DNA of 64,000 bases from Citrobacter sp. FP75 (GCF_018342065.1 NZ_JAFDOE010000001.1:434001-498000); one strand, 5' to 3'. Shown: positions 28,510-39,953, counted from the stretch's first letter. The notes: generated from the letters alone by a model not told the origin. Program-made: numbers and translations.

Positions 28510-29268
28510 ATGACGAAAATATTGATTGTGAATGCTGATGATTTTGGCTTAAGCCCAGGTACTAACTACGGCATTATTGAAGCCCATCGCCATGGGATAG
28601 TGACGTCAACGACGGCTATGATGAACGCCACGGGTATTGAACATGCGGCAGCACTTAGCGCCGATTTTCCCGCACTTGGCGTAGGCCTACATTTTGTTCT
28701 TAGCTACGGTAAGCCATTGTCACACATGCCTTCACTGGTGAGAGAGGGAGTGCTAGGTAAGTGGCTGTGGGAAACCGCTGAAAGGGGGTTACTCCAAAAT
28801 GATGAAATTGTGGCTGAATTACACCAGCAATATGACCGTTTCGTCTCTCTTTTTGATCGGGTACCAACGCATATTGATAGCCATCATCATGCCCACTTTA
28901 TTCCTCAAGTTTGGGAGCATGTTGCGAGTTTTGCACGTGAGAAGGGGCTTCCATTGCGTATCGACTGGCAGGCAACACGCCAGCAGAATATTACGGTGCA
29001 GGATGTTCGCGGTGTCGATTATTTCATCAATGATTTTTATGCTGAAAACGTTTCATCCCGCTTCATTCTTGATGCGCTGGAGCGTGCAACCGACGAAAAT
29101 GAACACATTATTGAACTGATGTGCCATCCAGGTTTCGTCGATAAGATTGTTATGCAAAGCCGCTATTGCTATCCGCGACTGGATGAACTGGAGGTGCTAA
29201 CGTCACCTGCACTTAAGCAGTACATAATTGAGCAGGGGTTCCGACTGGGAAATTATACCGATCTGTGA
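28510..29268 (+). CDS. YdjC/ChbG-family carbohydrate deacetylase
   Basis: A 252-residue metal-dependent deacetylase. The metal and catalytic residues lie in VNADDFGLS near the start and in THIDSHHHAH in the middle, with MCHPGF near 203. E. coli ChbG removes an acetyl group from chitobiose-6P so that ChbR can respond and ChbF can act. The same role is likely here and argues that the substrate is an N-acetylated disaccharide. It follows the GH4 gene by nine bases and ends the cassette. Confidence 0.9.
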   Translation: MTKILIVNADDFGLSPGTNYGIIEAHRHGIVTSTTAMMNATGIEHAAALSADFPALGVGLHFVLSYGKPLSHMPSLVREGVLGKWLWETAERGLLQNDEIVAELHQQYDRFVSLFDRVPTHIDSHHHAHFIPQVWEHVASFAREKGLPLRIDWQATRQQNITVQDVRGVDYFINDFYAENVSSRFILDALERATDENEHIIELMCHPGFVDKIVMQSRYCYPRLDELEVLTSPALKQYIIEQGFRLGNYTDL

Positions 29269-29273
29269 CGTTA

Positions 29274-29300
29274 TGCCCGGTATGCTCATACTACCGGGCA
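29274..29300. terminator. Hairpin between chbG-like gene and galM
   Basis: TGCCCGGTA and TACCGGGCA form a stem in the short gap between convergent genes. T-runs are weak, so termination strength is uncertain. Confidence 0.45.
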
Positions 29301-29311
29301 AATGATGTTGA

Positions 29312-30352
29312 TCAGGCTGCAATAAACCGGTATTCCGTCACGCTGGCGTATTCTTCGCCAGGGCGCAGGAAGCAGTCTGGCTGCGGCCATTCCGGATGGT
29401 TCGGGCTGTCCGGCAGGAACTCGCTTTCCAGTGCCAGGCCTTGCCAGTCGGCGTAAGCTTCTGGGCCACGGGATGGCGTACCGCCGAGGAAATTCCCGGA
29501 ATAGAACTGCAATGCCGGGGCAGAGGTATAGACTTCCATCTGCAGTTTTTCATCCTGCGACCACAGATGCGCGATCGGTTTGCGGACATCGCCTTGTGCC
29601 TGTAGCAGGAAGGCATGATCGTAACCTTTTACTTTCCGCTGATCGTCATCGGCCAAAAATTCGCTGTCGATAACTTTCGCTACGCGGAAATCGAACGAGG
29701 TACCCGCCACCGGCTTCAGGCCGTTGTGTGGGATACCCATCTCATCAACCGGTAAGTACTCATCCGCCAGAATTTGCAGCTTATGCTGGCGTACATCCGT
29801 TTTGTCGCCGTCGAGATTAAAATAGACGTGATTGGTCAGATTCACCGGGCAGGGCTTATCCACCGTGGCGCGGTAGGTTATCGAAATACGATTATCGTCA
29901 GTCAGGCGATACTGCGCGGTGGCGCAAAGATGACCAGGAAAACCCTGGTCGCCATCGTCAGACGTTAAGGCAAACAGCACCTGGCGGTCATTCTGATTGA
30001 CTATCTGCCAGCGGCGTTTGTCGAAACCGTCCGGCCCGCCGTGCAGCTGGTTTTCGCCCTGGCTTGGCAGTAGTTCAACGGTTTCACCGGCGAAGGTGTA
30101 GCGGCTGTTAGCGATACGGTTCGCGTAGCGGCCAATTGAAGCCCCCAGAAATGCAGCCTGTGCCGGGTATTGTTCCGGGCTGGCGCAGCCGAGCAATGCT
30201 TCGCGCACGCTACCATCGCTGAGCGGAATGCGGGCCGACAGCAGGGTCGCGCCCCAGTCCATCAGCGTGACCACCATTCCTGCGTCATTGCGCAGGGTGA
30301 GCAGGCGAAACGGCTGACCGTCCGGAGCCTGCACGGGGATTTCGTTTAACAT
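29312..30352 (-). CDS. galM: Galactose mutarotase (aldose 1-epimerase)
   Basis: Interconverts beta- and alpha-D-galactose before GalK. It is 346 residues, the E. coli length. Conserved segments include [16 protein letters not shown] with the substrate arginine, [12 protein letters not shown] with the catalytic histidine and [13 protein letters not shown] with the catalytic glutamate. Its start overlaps the galK stop by seven bases. It is the last gene of galETKM. Confidence 0.97.
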   Translation of the reverse strand: MLNEIPVQAPDGQPFRLLTLRNDAGMVVTLMDWGATLLSARIPLSDGSVREALLGCASPEQYPAQAAFLGASIGRYANRIANSRYTFAGETVELLPSQGENQLHGGPDGFDKRRWQIVNQNDRQVLFALTSDDGDQGFPGHLCATAQYRLTDDNRISITYRATVDKPCPVNLTNHVYFNLDGDKTDVRQHKLQILADEYLPVDEMGIPHNGLKPVAGTSFDFRVAKVIDSEFLADDDQRKVKGYDHAFLLQAQGDVRKPIAHLWSQDEKLQMEVYTSAPALQFYSGNFLGGTPSRGPEAYADWQGLALESEFLPDSPNHPEWPQPDCFLRPGEEYASVTEYRFIAA

Positions 30353-31494
30353 TGTCCGGCTCCTTGTGAGGGTTTGCAGACGTAGAATGTTTCTTTGATA
30401 CCGGTTTTTGCTTCGTACTGCTCGGCGACAGCCTGTTGAACGGCAGGCACCAAATCTTGCGGGATCAGCGCCACGATGCAGCCGCCGAAGCCGCCGCCGG
30501 TCATGCGCACGCCGCCTTTGTCGCCAATGGTCGCTTTAACGATTTCCACCAGGGTATCAATTTGCGGCACGGTAATTTCGAAATCATCGCGCATGGATGC
30601 GTGAGATTCCGCCATCAGCTGACCCATGCGCAGCAGATCGCCTTTTGCCAGGGCTTCTGCGGCATCCACGGTGCGGGCATTTTCTGTGATCACGTGGCGT
30701 ACGCGTTTGGCAACGACCGGATCCAGCTCATGCGCGACGGCGTTGAATGCGTCAAGGCTGACATCACGTAGCGCAGGCTGTTGGAAGAAACGCGCACCGG
30801 TTTCACACTGCTCGCGGCGGGTGTTGTACTCACTACCGACCAGCGTACGTTTGAAGTTACTGTTGATGATCACCACCGCGACGCCTTCAGGCATAGAAAC
30901 CGCTTTAGTGCCCAGCGTACGGCAGTCAATCAGCAGCGCATGATCCTTCTTGCCAAGCGCGGAGATCAGCTGATCCATAATGCCGCAGTTGCAGCCAACG
31001 AACTGGTTTTCGGCTTCCTGACCGTTCAGGGCAATCTGTGCGCCGTCGAGCGGAAGATGATAAAGCTGCTGGAACACGGTGCCCACGGCAACTTCCAGTG
31101 ACGCAGAAGAGCTTAAGCCCGCGCCCTGCGGCACGTTGCCGCTGATCACCAGATCCGCACCGCCAAAGGTGTTATTACGCTTTTGCAGGTGTTTTACCAC
31201 GCCGCGTACATAGTTTGACCACTGCTGGCTATCGTGCGCGATAATCGGCGCATCAAGTGAGAACTCATCAATCTGATTGTCGTAGTCAGCGGCGATCACA
31301 CGGACTTTGCGATCGTCACGCGGTGCGCAACTAATGACGGTTTGATAGTCGATGGCGCAGGGCAGGACGAAGCCGTCGTTATAATCGGTATGCTCGCCAA
31401 TCAGGTTGACGCGCCCCGGAGCCTGGATCGTATGGGTGGCAGGGTAGCCAAAAGTTTCAGCAAACAGAGATTGTGTTTTTTCTTTCAGACTCAT
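30346..31494 (-). CDS. galK: Galactokinase
   Basis: Phosphorylates alpha-D-galactose at C1 using ATP. It is 382 residues and belongs to the GHMP family. The galactose signature is [19 protein letters not shown], the ATP loop [14 protein letters not shown] and the third motif [12 protein letters not shown]. It begins three bases after galT ends and overlaps galM. Confidence 0.98.
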   Translation of the reverse strand: MSLKEKTQSLFAETFGYPATHTIQAPGRVNLIGEHTDYNDGFVLPCAIDYQTVISCAPRDDRKVRVIAADYDNQIDEFSLDAPIIAHDSQQWSNYVRGVVKHLQKRNNTFGGADLVISGNVPQGAGLSSSASLEVAVGTVFQQLYHLPLDGAQIALNGQEAENQFVGCNCGIMDQLISALGKKDHALLIDCRTLGTKAVSMPEGVAVVIINSNFKRTLVGSEYNTRREQCETGARFFQQPALRDVSLDAFNAVAHELDPVVAKRVRHVITENARTVDAAEALAKGDLLRMGQLMAESHASMRDDFEITVPQIDTLVEIVKATIGDKGGVRMTGGGFGGCIVALIPQDLVPAVQQAVAEQYEAKTGIKETFYVCKPSQGAGQC

Positions 31495-31497
31495 TTT

Positions 31498-32544
31498 TTA
31501 AACTCCGGATTCGCGAAAATGGATGTCACTGACCGCGCGCAGACGTTCAGCTGCTTGTTCTGCCGTCAGGTCGCGCTGGGTTTCTGCCAGCATTTCGTAA
31601 CCGACCATAAATTTACGCACGGTCGCAGAACGCAGCAGCGGCGGATAGAAATGTGCGTGCAACTGCCAGTGTTGATTCTCTTCGCCATTAAACGGCGCGC
31701 CGTGCCAGCCCATAGAGTAGGGGAATGAGCACTGGAACAGGTTGTCGTAACGGCTGGTCAGCTTTTTCAGCGCCAGCGCCAGGTCGGCACGCTGCTCGTC
31801 GGTCAAATCGGTAATACGCAACACATGTGCTTTCGGCAGCAGCAGCGTTTCGAACGGCCACGCCGCCCAGTAAGGCACAACCGCCAGCCAGTGCTCGGTT
31901 TCCACCACCGTGCGGCTGCCGTCTGCCAGCTCACGCTGGACGTAATCGACCAGCATCGGTTTGCCCTGTTCGGCGAAATAAGTTCTTTGCAGGCGGTCTT
32001 CACGTTCGGCTTCGTTGGGCAGGAAGCTGTTGGCCCAAATTTGTCCGTGCGGATGCGGGTTTGAACATCCCATCGCCGCGCCTTTATTCTCAAAGACCTG
32101 CACCCAGGGATAGGTTTTTCCTAAGTCTTCGGTCTGTTCCTGCCACGTTTTCACAATTTCTGTCAGTGCAGGTACGCTGAGTTCCGGCAGCGTTTTGCTG
32201 TGATCGGGCGAGAAGCAAATCACGCGGCTGGTACCGCGCGCGCTCTGACAGCGCATCAACGGATCGTGACTGTCCGGCGCGTCCGGGGTATCTGACATCA
32301 GCGCCGCAAAGTCATTGGTGAAGACATAGGTCCCGGTGTAATCCGGGTTTTTGTCGCCGGTAACGCGGGTATTGCCGGCACACAGGAAGCAGTCCGGGTC
32401 ATGCGCAGGCAGTACCTGCTTAGACGGCGTTTCCTGTGCCCCTTGCCACGGGCGTTTTGCGCGATGCGGCGACACGAGGATCCACTGCCCGGTTAGCGGG
32501 TTAAAGCGGCGGTGTGGATGATCGACAGGATTGAATTGCGTCAT
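31498..32544 (-). CDS. galT: Galactose-1-phosphate uridylyltransferase
   Basis: Exchanges UMP between UDP-glucose and galactose-1-phosphate. It is 348 residues. The catalytic HPHPHG-type motif is present as NPHPHGQIW with the nucleophilic histidine. The zinc ligands near CFLCAGN and the C-terminal [11 protein letters not shown] are also present. It sits nine bases after galE. Confidence 0.98.
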   Translation of the reverse strand: MTQFNPVDHPHRRFNPLTGQWILVSPHRAKRPWQGAQETPSKQVLPAHDPDCFLCAGNTRVTGDKNPDYTGTYVFTNDFAALMSDTPDAPDSHDPLMRCQSARGTSRVICFSPDHSKTLPELSVPALTEIVKTWQEQTEDLGKTYPWVQVFENKGAAMGCSNPHPHGQIWANSFLPNEAEREDRLQRTYFAEQGKPMLVDYVQRELADGSRTVVETEHWLAVVPYWAAWPFETLLLPKAHVLRITDLTDEQRADLALALKKLTSRYDNLFQCSFPYSMGWHGAPFNGEENQHWQLHAHFYPPLLRSATVRKFMVGYEMLAETQRDLTAEQAAERLRAVSDIHFRESGV

Positions 32545-32553
32545 GATGGGTCC

Positions 32554-33570
32554 TTAATCCGAATATCCCTGCGGATGGCGTGACTGCCAGTGCCAGGTGT
32601 CTTGCGCCATTTCGTCCAGTGTGCGGGTTACGCGCCAGTTCAGTTCACGGTCAGCTTTGCTGGCATCTGCCCAGTAGGCCGGGAGATCGCCGTCACGACG
32701 CGGGGCAAAATGGTAGTTAATAGGTTTACCGCAGGCTTTGCTGAAGGCGTTGACCACGTCCAGCACGCTGCTGCCGACACCCGCGCCGAGGTTATAAATA
32801 TGCACACCTTGCTTACCCGCCAGTTTTTCCATGGCGACAACGTGTCCATCGGCGAGATCCATCACGTGGATGTAATCGCGAACGCCGGTGCCATCTTCGG
32901 TAGGGTAGTCGTTGCCAAATACGGCAAGCGACTCGCGGCGGCCAACGGCAACCTGAGCAATGTAAGGCATCAGATTGTTGGGAATGCCTTGCGGATCTTC
33001 ACCCATATCACCTGACGGATGTGCGCCAACCGGGTTAAAGTAGCGCAGCAGGGCGATGCTCCACTCCGGCTGGGCTTTTTGCAGATCGGTCAGGATCTGC
33101 TCGACCATCAGTTTGCTTTTGCCGTACGGGCTTTGCGGTGTTCCGGTGGGGAAGCTTTCAACGTAAGGAATTTGCGGCTGATCGCCATAGACGGTTGCGG
33201 AGGAGCTGAAAATGAAGTTTTTCACGTTGGCGGCGCGCATTGCATTCACCAGACGCAGAGTGCCGTTGACGTTGTTGTCATAGTACTCCAGCGGTTTGGC
33301 AACCGATTCGCCCACGGCTTTTAACCCGGCAAAATGGATGACCGTATCAATGGCGTGATCGTGCAGAATTTCGGTGATCAGCGCTTCGTTGCGGATATCC
33401 CCTTCAACGAAGGTCGGGTGTTTTCCGCCCAAACGCTCAATAACGGGCAGCACGCTGCGCTTGCTGTTGCAGAGATTATCAAGGATCACCACCTCGTGAC
33501 CGTTTTTCAGCAATTGCACACAAGTGTGGCTTCCTATGTAACCGCTACCACCTGTAACCAATACTCTCAT
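32554..33570 (-). CDS. galE: UDP-glucose 4-epimerase
   Basis: Interconverts UDP-galactose and UDP-glucose, and so also feeds LPS synthesis. It is 338 residues when started at MRVLVTGGSGYIGSH. An upstream in-frame ATG at 33612 would lie in the gal promoter. It has the NAD-binding GxxGxxG near residues 7-13 and the catalytic Tyr149 and Lys153 in SPYGKSK. The first codons also contain the internal gal operator. Confidence 0.98.
   Translation of the reverse strand: MRVLVTGGSGYIGSHTCVQLLKNGHEVVILDNLCNSKRSVLPVIERLGGKHPTFVEGDIRNEALITEILHDHAIDTVIHFAGLKAVGESVAKPLEYYDNNVNGTLRLVNAMRAANVKNFIFSSSATVYGDQPQIPYVESFPTGTPQSPYGKSKLMVEQILTDLQKAQPEWSIALLRYFNPVGAHPSGDMGEDPQGIPNNLMPYIAQVAVGRRESLAVFGNDYPTEDGTGVRDYIHVMDLADGHVVAMEKLAGKQGVHIYNLGAGVGSSVLDVVNAFSKACGKPINYHFAPRRDGDLPAYWADASKADRELNWRVTRTLDEMAQDTWHWQSRHPQGYSD
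33536..33551. promoter_or_regulatory. Internal gal operator (OI) inside galE
   Basis: On the minus strand GTGGTAGCGGTTACAT matches the GalR/GalS 16-base operator and encodes galE residues 7-12. With the external operator it would allow GalR-HU looping, as in E. coli. Confidence 0.85.
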
Positions 33571-33601
33571 AATTCGCTCCGTTAAGCCTATGGTATGCAA
33601 T

Positions 33602-33613
33602 AACCATAGCATA
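33602..33613 (-). promoter_or_regulatory. gal promoter -10 elements (P1 and P2)
   Basis: On the minus strand TATGCT (33608-33613) followed by TATGGTT (33602-33608) are the overlapping -10 elements of gal P2 and P1 as known in E. coli. Confidence 0.75.
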
Positions 33614-33618
33614 ACAAA

Positions 33619-33640
33619 GATGCGAAAAGTGTGACATGGA
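33619..33640. promoter_or_regulatory. CRP site of the gal promoter
   Basis: On the minus strand the core TGTCACACTTTTCGCA lies just upstream of the -10 elements, the position and sequence of the E. coli gal CRP site. Confidence 0.8.
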
Positions 33641-33648
33641 ATAAATTA

Positions 33649-33664
33649 GTGGAATCGTTTACAC
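33649..33664. promoter_or_regulatory. External gal operator (OE)
   Basis: GTGTAAACGATTCCAC on the minus strand fits the GalR operator consensus and lies 113 bases from the internal operator, centre to centre. Confidence 0.88.
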
Positions 33665-33789
33665 TCCGGTATTTTCATTACGGCGAGATAATTATTCGAT
33701 TATAAATCATAATGTTGTGCAATGAATGCCGCTTTTATCCGAAAAAAACAGTAGAAAAATGGGCGCGATTACACGCCCTGGAATGAAAA

Positions 33790-35262
33790 TTAGCGCAGAG
33801 ATGTTTGTCGATAGGCATAGATTTCGCCGTCAGGCACAAACTCCAGTCGATGAGTTATACAGGCTGGCGCATCTTCGGCGTGATGAGAAACGAACAACAA
33901 CTGAGTGTCACCTTCGCCAATCAGCACATCCACAAAACGGCGGATCAGCTGGCGATTGAGCGGATCCAGCCCCTGCAAGGGCTCATCGAGGATCAACAAC
34001 GTAGGGTGTTTAACCAGCGCGCGAACAATCAGCGCCAGCCGCTGCTGGCCCCAGGAAAGGCTGTGGAACGGCGCGTCGGCGGTGCGTTTATCGATGCCCA
34101 GAATGTCTAACCACTGTTGTACCAGCTTGCGCTGTCGGTCGGAAACGGCCTGATAAATACCGATTGAATCAAAGTAGCCAGAGAGGATCACGTTGCGTAC
34201 CGTGGTGCTGACGCGGTAATCCAGATGCAGGCTGCTGCTGACATAGCCAATGTGTTTCTTAATATCCCAGATGGTTTCACCGCTGCCGCGACGACGACCG
34301 AACAGCGTCAGATCGTTACTGTATCCTTGTGGATGATCGCCAGTGATTAAACTGAGTAGGGTGGATTTCCCCGCGCCATTTGGACCGATAATTTGCCAGT
34401 GTTCGCCCGGGCTAACTTGCCAGCTCAGGCGATGCAGAATGGGGCGGTCGTTATACGAGACGACGCCATCGTTGAGCACAATACGCGGTTCATTTTCAGG
34501 CAGCGTGTGACGCACTGAAGGCTCATCCGGCTCGGGTAACTGAATACCTTCCAGTCGTTCGCTATGGGCAAGTTGAGCGATTAATGCCTGTTGCAGAAGG
34601 TCGGCTTTCGCGCCGGTTTCAGTCAGGGTGCAATCGGCAAGTACACCGGCAAACTGCACAAATTCAGGAATTTCATCAAAGCGGTTGAGAACCAGAACCA
34701 GCGTAAAACCCGAGCGATTCAACGTGGCGAGCAAATCCGCTAACTGACGACGTGATGCAACGTCCAGTCCATCAAACGGCTCATCAAGGATCAGCAATTC
34801 CGGTTCGGACATCAGCGCCTGACAGAGCAGGGTTTTACGCGTTTCACCGGTAGATAGATATTTGAAACGTCTGTTGAGCAGATGCGCAATGCCAAACTGT
34901 TGCGCCAGTGCAGCGCAGCGGGCGGGATCGTTGACCTCATCCTTAATAATTTCTGCTGTAGTGCGCCCGGTGTCGTCTTCACCGGGGCTAAGGAGATCGG
35001 TGTTGTTACGCTGCCATTCGTCGCTGACCAGCTGTTGCAGCTGCTCAAAAGAGAGCCGGGTGATACGCGTGAACTGACAGTGGCGCTCACCTTTTAACTG
35101 CGGCAACTCACCCGCCAGCGCACGGGCCAGCGCGGATTTCCCGCTACCGTTAGAGCCAACAAACGCCCAGCTATCACCCACGTTTAACGTCAACGCATCT
35201 AACTGGAGCGTTTTTGTGTCGCTAAGACGAAACGTGCCTTGCGAAATTTGCAATGATGACAT
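33790..35262 (-). CDS. modF: Molybdate-associated ABC ATPase ModF
   Basis: A 490-residue cytoplasmic protein with two fused ABC ATPase domains. Walker A motifs are GSNGSGKSALA (first half) and GPNGAGKSTLL (second half), with signature motifs YLSTGETRK and SLSWGQQRL and Walker B LLILDEPFDGLD and LLILDEPLQGLD. The start at MSSLQISQG gives the E. coli length and follows modE by about 65 bases. Its molybdenum-related function is inferred from its operon with modE. The transport partner, if any, is unknown. Confidence 0.95.
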   Translation of the reverse strand: MSSLQISQGTFRLSDTKTLQLDALTLNVGDSWAFVGSNGSGKSALARALAGELPQLKGERHCQFTRITRLSFEQLQQLVSDEWQRNNTDLLSPGEDDTGRTTAEIIKDEVNDPARCAALAQQFGIAHLLNRRFKYLSTGETRKTLLCQALMSEPELLILDEPFDGLDVASRRQLADLLATLNRSGFTLVLVLNRFDEIPEFVQFAGVLADCTLTETGAKADLLQQALIAQLAHSERLEGIQLPEPDEPSVRHTLPENEPRIVLNDGVVSYNDRPILHRLSWQVSPGEHWQIIGPNGAGKSTLLSLITGDHPQGYSNDLTLFGRRRGSGETIWDIKKHIGYVSSSLHLDYRVSTTVRNVILSGYFDSIGIYQAVSDRQRKLVQQWLDILGIDKRTADAPFHSLSWGQQRLALIVRALVKHPTLLILDEPLQGLDPLNRQLIRRFVDVLIGEGDTQLLFVSHHAEDAPACITHRLEFVPDGEIYAYRQTSLR

Positions 35263-35329
35263 TTTGTATCCCATTTTTTGCAGCGTTGAATAACAGGGAT
35301 ACGTGTTCTGCAAGCCGATGTCAATCGAC

Positions 35330-36396
<1,067 letters not shown>

Positions 36397-36416
36397 TTCC
36401 CCAAAACGGATTCTCC

Positions 36417-36441
36417 AAACGCCCGCTCAAGCGGGCGTTTA
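36417..36441 (+). terminator. Intrinsic terminator of acrZ
   Basis: AAACGCCCGCT and AGCGGGCGTTT form an 11-bp stem, followed by ATATTTTT. Confidence 0.85.
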
Positions 36442-36567
36442 TATTTTTAGCCTTCCTGTCCGTGTATCTCTGGCGATAGTTTCTCAAGATCCTGCTTTCC
36501 CTGCCGATATTTTCTCTGTGTAACCTCTAATTGGTATCAATAACCACTGGGAAAATCCTGATTAACT

Positions 36568-36591
36568 CGTTATATTTGCGCCTACATAACG
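36568..36591. promoter_or_regulatory. ModE operator of modABC
   Basis: CGTTATAT and the inverted ACATAACG flank an eight-base centre, the ModE palindrome known at the E. coli modA promoter, 20 bases before the modA start. Confidence 0.88.
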
Positions 36592-36610
36592 AAACTCAAA
36601 GGAGTTACAG

Positions 36611-37384
36611 ATGGCACGTACATGGTTACGCTTGTTTGCAGGGGCAACACTCTCTCTTTCTGTTGCCGGACATGCATTGGCGGATGAAGGCAAAATCACG
36701 GTGTTTGCCGCGGCTTCGCTGACTAACGCGATGCAGGACATTGCCGCACAGTATAAAAAAGAGAAGAACGTGGATGTCGTCTCCTCTTTTGCCTCTTCTT
36801 CTACGCTGGCTCGCCAGATTGAAGCGGGCGCACCGGCCGATCTGTTTATTTCTGCCGATCAGAAATGGATGGATTATGCGGTAGACAAAAAATCTATCGA
36901 TACTGCATCGCGTAAAACGTTGCTCGGTAACAGCCTGGTGGTTGTAGCGCCGAAAGCGAGCGAGCAGAAAGAGTTTGCCATCGACAGTAAAACCAACTGG
37001 ACCAGTCTGTTGAACGGCGGGCGTCTGGCGGTCGGCGACCCGGAACATGTTCCGGCGGGCATTTATGCTAAGGAAGCACTGCAAAAATTGGGTGCATGGG
37101 ATACCCTGGCGCCGAAACTGGCTCCTGCTGAAGACGTACGCGGTGCTCTGGCATTGGTAGAGCGTAATGAAGCGCCGCTGGGGATCGTCTATGGTTCCGA
37201 TGCTGTAGCCAGCAAAGGTGTTAAAGTTGTCGCGACTTTCCCGGAAGATTCACACAAAAAAGTGGAATACCCCATCGCAATTGTTGATGGGCACTCTAAC
37301 GCAACGGTCAGCGCGTTCTATGATTACCTGAAAGGACCGCAGGCTGCTGAAATCTTTAAACGTTATGGATTTACGACCAAGTAA
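36611..37384 (+). CDS. modA: Molybdate-binding periplasmic protein ModA
   Basis: The 257-residue solute-binding protein of the molybdate ABC importer. The signal peptide ends HALA at residue 24. The oxyanion-binding serines lie in AAASLTNAMQ and ASSSTLARQ, which fits the ModA ligand pocket. Its stop overlaps the modB start by one base (TAATG). Confidence 0.97.
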   Translation: MARTWLRLFAGATLSLSVAGHALADEGKITVFAAASLTNAMQDIAAQYKKEKNVDVVSSFASSSTLARQIEAGAPADLFISADQKWMDYAVDKKSIDTASRKTLLGNSLVVVAPKASEQKEFAIDSKTNWTSLLNGGRLAVGDPEHVPAGIYAKEALQKLGAWDTLAPKLAPAEDVRGALALVERNEAPLGIVYGSDAVASKGVKVVATFPEDSHKKVEYPIAIVDGHSNATVSAFYDYLKGPQAAEIFKRYGFTTK

Positions 37385-38073
37385 TGATACTCAGCGATCC
37401 TGAATGGCAGGCCGTTATACTGAGCCTGAAAGTTTCTTCCCTGGCCGTGTTGTTTAGCCTGCCGTTTGGGATCTTCTTTGCCTGGCTACTTGTGCGTTGC
37501 AAGTTTCCAGGTAAAGCACTGCTCGACAGCGTGCTGCATTTGCCGCTGGTTCTGCCTCCGGTGGTGGTCGGCTATCTGCTGTTAGTTGCCATGGGGCGGC
37601 GCGGATTCATCGGCGAATGGCTGTACGACTGGTTTGGAATTACGTTTGCTTTTAGCTGGCGCGGCGCGGTTCTGGCTGCGGCGGTGATGTCTTTCCCGCT
37701 CATGGTGCGGGCCATCCGTCTGGCGCTCGAAGGCGTAGACGTCAAGCTGGAGCAGGCCGCCCGCACGCTGGGGGCCGGTCGCTGGCGCGTATTCCTGACC
37801 ATCACCTTACCGCTAATGCTGCCGGGCATTATCGTCGGCACGGTGCTGGCGTTCGCCCGCTCGCTTGGCGAGTTCGGCGCGACGATTACCTTCGTTTCCA
37901 ATATTCCTGGCGAAACCCGCACCATCCCTTCGGCGATGTACACCCTGATCCAGACCCCGGGCGGCGAAAGCGCGGCGGCAAGGCTTTGTATTATCTCTAT
38001 TGTGCTGGCGTTAATTTCTCTGCTGATTTCTGAGTGGCTGGCGCGCATCAGCCGCGAGCGGACGGGGCGATAA
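37384..38073 (+). CDS. modB: Molybdate ABC transporter permease ModB
   Basis: A 229-residue inner-membrane permease with about five helices. The EAA loop that couples to ModC reads [21 protein letters not shown]. It is translationally coupled to modA and followed by modC after two bases. Confidence 0.97.
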   Translation: MILSDPEWQAVILSLKVSSLAVLFSLPFGIFFAWLLVRCKFPGKALLDSVLHLPLVLPPVVVGYLLLVAMGRRGFIGEWLYDWFGITFAFSWRGAVLAAAVMSFPLMVRAIRLALEGVDVKLEQAARTLGAGRWRVFLTITLPLMLPGIIVGTVLAFARSLGEFGATITFVSNIPGETRTIPSAMYTLIQTPGGESAAARLCIISIVLALISLLISEWLARISRERTGR

Positions 38074-38075
38074 TC

Positions 38076-39134
38076 ATGCTGGAACTTAATTTCTCCCAGA
38101 CGTTAGGCGCGCACTGTCTGACGCTCAACGAAACGCTGCCTGCCAGTGGGATCACCGCGATTTTTGGCGTTTCCGGCGCGGGTAAAACCTCGCTAATTAA
38201 CGCCATCAGCGGCCTGACCAGGCCACAGTCCGGGCGCATTGTGCTCAATGGTCGGGTATTAAACGACGTTGAAAACGGTATTTGCTTAACGCCTGAAAAA
38301 CGTCGTGTAGGTTATGTTTTTCAGGATGCGCGGCTGTTCCCGCATTATAAAGTACGCGGTAATCTGCGCTACGGTATGGCGAAAAGCATGGCCGGACAAT
38401 TTGATAAGCTGGTGGCGTTGCTGGGTATTGAGCCGCTGCTTGACCGTCTGCCCGGTAGTCTTTCCGGAGGTGAAAAGCAGCGCGTAGCCATTGGTAGGGC
38501 GCTGCTTACCGCACCAGAGCTGATGCTACTCGATGAGCCGCTGGCGTCGCTGGATATACCGCGTAAGCGTGAACTGCTGCCTTATCTGCAACGCCTGGCG
38601 CGCGAGATCAACATCCCTATGCTGTACGTCAGCCACTCGCTCGATGAAATTTTGCACCTGGCAGACAAAGTGATGGTGCTGGAAAATGGACAGGTGAAAG
38701 CGTTTGGTTCGCTGGAGGATGTCTGGGGCAGCAGCGTGATGCATCCCTGGCTGCCGAAAGAGCAGCAAAGCAGCATTCTGAAAGTCAGCGTGCTGGAACA
38801 TCACCCACACTATGCGATGACCGCGCTGGCGCTCGGCGATCAGCATTTGTGGGTCAATAAGCTGGAACAGCCGCTGCAAACCGCGCTGCGTATTCGTATT
38901 CAGGCATCCGATGTTTCGCTGGTATTGCAGCCGCCGCAGCAGACCAGTATTCGCAACGTGTTGCGGGCAAAGGTCGCGCAGTGCTATGACGACAATGGAC
39001 AGGTGGAAGTGCAGCTTGAGGTTGGTGGGAAAACGCTGTGGGCGAGGATCAGCCCGTGGGCCAGGGATGAGTTGGGTATCAAACCTGGCCTGTGGCTGTA
39101 CGCACAAATTAAGAGCGTGTCGATTACTGCCTGA
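38076..39134 (+). CDS. modC: Molybdate ABC transporter ATPase ModC
   Basis: A 352-residue ATPase. Walker A is [12 protein letters not shown], the signature [16 protein letters not shown] and Walker [15 protein letters not shown]-terminal Mop/TOBE domain follows and gives feedback by molybdate. The start at MLELNFSQ is chosen over an upstream ATG inside modB. Its stop abuts the convergent ybhA stop with no spacer. Confidence 0.97.
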   Translation: MLELNFSQTLGAHCLTLNETLPASGITAIFGVSGAGKTSLINAISGLTRPQSGRIVLNGRVLNDVENGICLTPEKRRVGYVFQDARLFPHYKVRGNLRYGMAKSMAGQFDKLVALLGIEPLLDRLPGSLSGGEKQRVAIGRALLTAPELMLLDEPLASLDIPRKRELLPYLQRLAREINIPMLYVSHSLDEILHLADKVMVLENGQVKAFGSLEDVWGSSVMHPWLPKEQQSSILKVSVLEHHPHYAMTALALGDQHLWVNKLEQPLQTALRIRIQASDVSLVLQPPQQTSIRNVLRAKVAQCYDDNGQVEVQLEVGGKTLWARISPWARDELGIKPGLWLYAQIKSVSITA

Positions 39135-39953
39135 TTACAGCAGGTGAGAGTAGATAAATTTCGCGATGCTGTCGGTGGTGTTGTCACCAATCACGATGTT
39201 GGCGCGGGCTTTTACCGCGTCGTCCGCATTCCCCATCGCGACGCCGATACCTGCGGCTTCCAGCATGCTGATATCGTTAAAGTTGTCGCCAAAGGCGATA
39301 ACATTCTCCATTGACCCGCCTTGCGTTTCAATCCACTGGGTCAGGCGACGCCCTTTGCTGTTGCCTTTGCGGGCCACGTCGACCTGATCGTGCCAGGACC
39401 ACTCGCACTCCAGCCCCAGCTGTTGCTCAACATGTTTTCCAAACTGCTGCAGTTTCGGGATGTCTTCGTCGGTCAGGGCAAATTTCCACACGGCATCAAC
39501 ATCATGTGCGGCCTGCGCCAGCGACGGTACCTGAGTAAAGGTCGGGCGCTGTTCCGGCGGCAGGGTTTGCGCCCAGTTCGCGGTGCGTACCACATGCCCG
39601 GTTGGGCGCTCATACAGCATCGCGTCATCCACATACATCAGACCGTGGATCTGATGCGCCTCCAGCAGATCGATCAGCTGTAATGCTTGGTCCACAGGAA
39701 GGGGATCGGATTCCAGTACCTTTTTTGCCTGATAATCATACAAGTAGGTGCCATTGCAGCAAATTGCAGGTGTATCCAGCGCCAGTGCCTGATAAAAAGG
39801 ATGAATAGCAACGTGATGGCGACCCGTGACAATGATAAGTTGATAACCGGCTTCTCTGGCGCGTGAGAGCGCTTCGAGAGAAGAGGGCAGCAAGGTTTTT
39901 TTCGGGGTTAACAGGGTACCGTCTAAATCCAGGGCAATCACGCGAGTGGTCAT
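39135..39953 (-). CDS. ybhA: HAD-family sugar/pyridoxal phosphatase YbhA
   Basis: A 272-residue cytoplasmic HAD phosphatase of the Cof type. Motif I is LDLDGTLL with the nucleophilic aspartate near residue 9, motif II IIVTGR and motif IV VIAFGDNFND. E. coli YbhA acts on pyridoxal phosphate and some sugar phosphates. It is divergent from pgl. Confidence 0.94.
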   Translation of the reverse strand: MTTRVIALDLDGTLLTPKKTLLPSSLEALSRAREAGYQLIIVTGRHHVAIHPFYQALALDTPAICCNGTYLYDYQAKKVLESDPLPVDQALQLIDLLEAHQIHGLMYVDDAMLYERPTGHVVRTANWAQTLPPEQRPTFTQVPSLAQAAHDVDAVWKFALTDEDIPKLQQFGKHVEQQLGLECEWSWHDQVDVARKGNSKGRRLTQWIETQGGSMENVIAFGDNFNDISMLEAAGIGVAMGNADDAVKARANIVIGDNTTDSIAKFIYSHLL

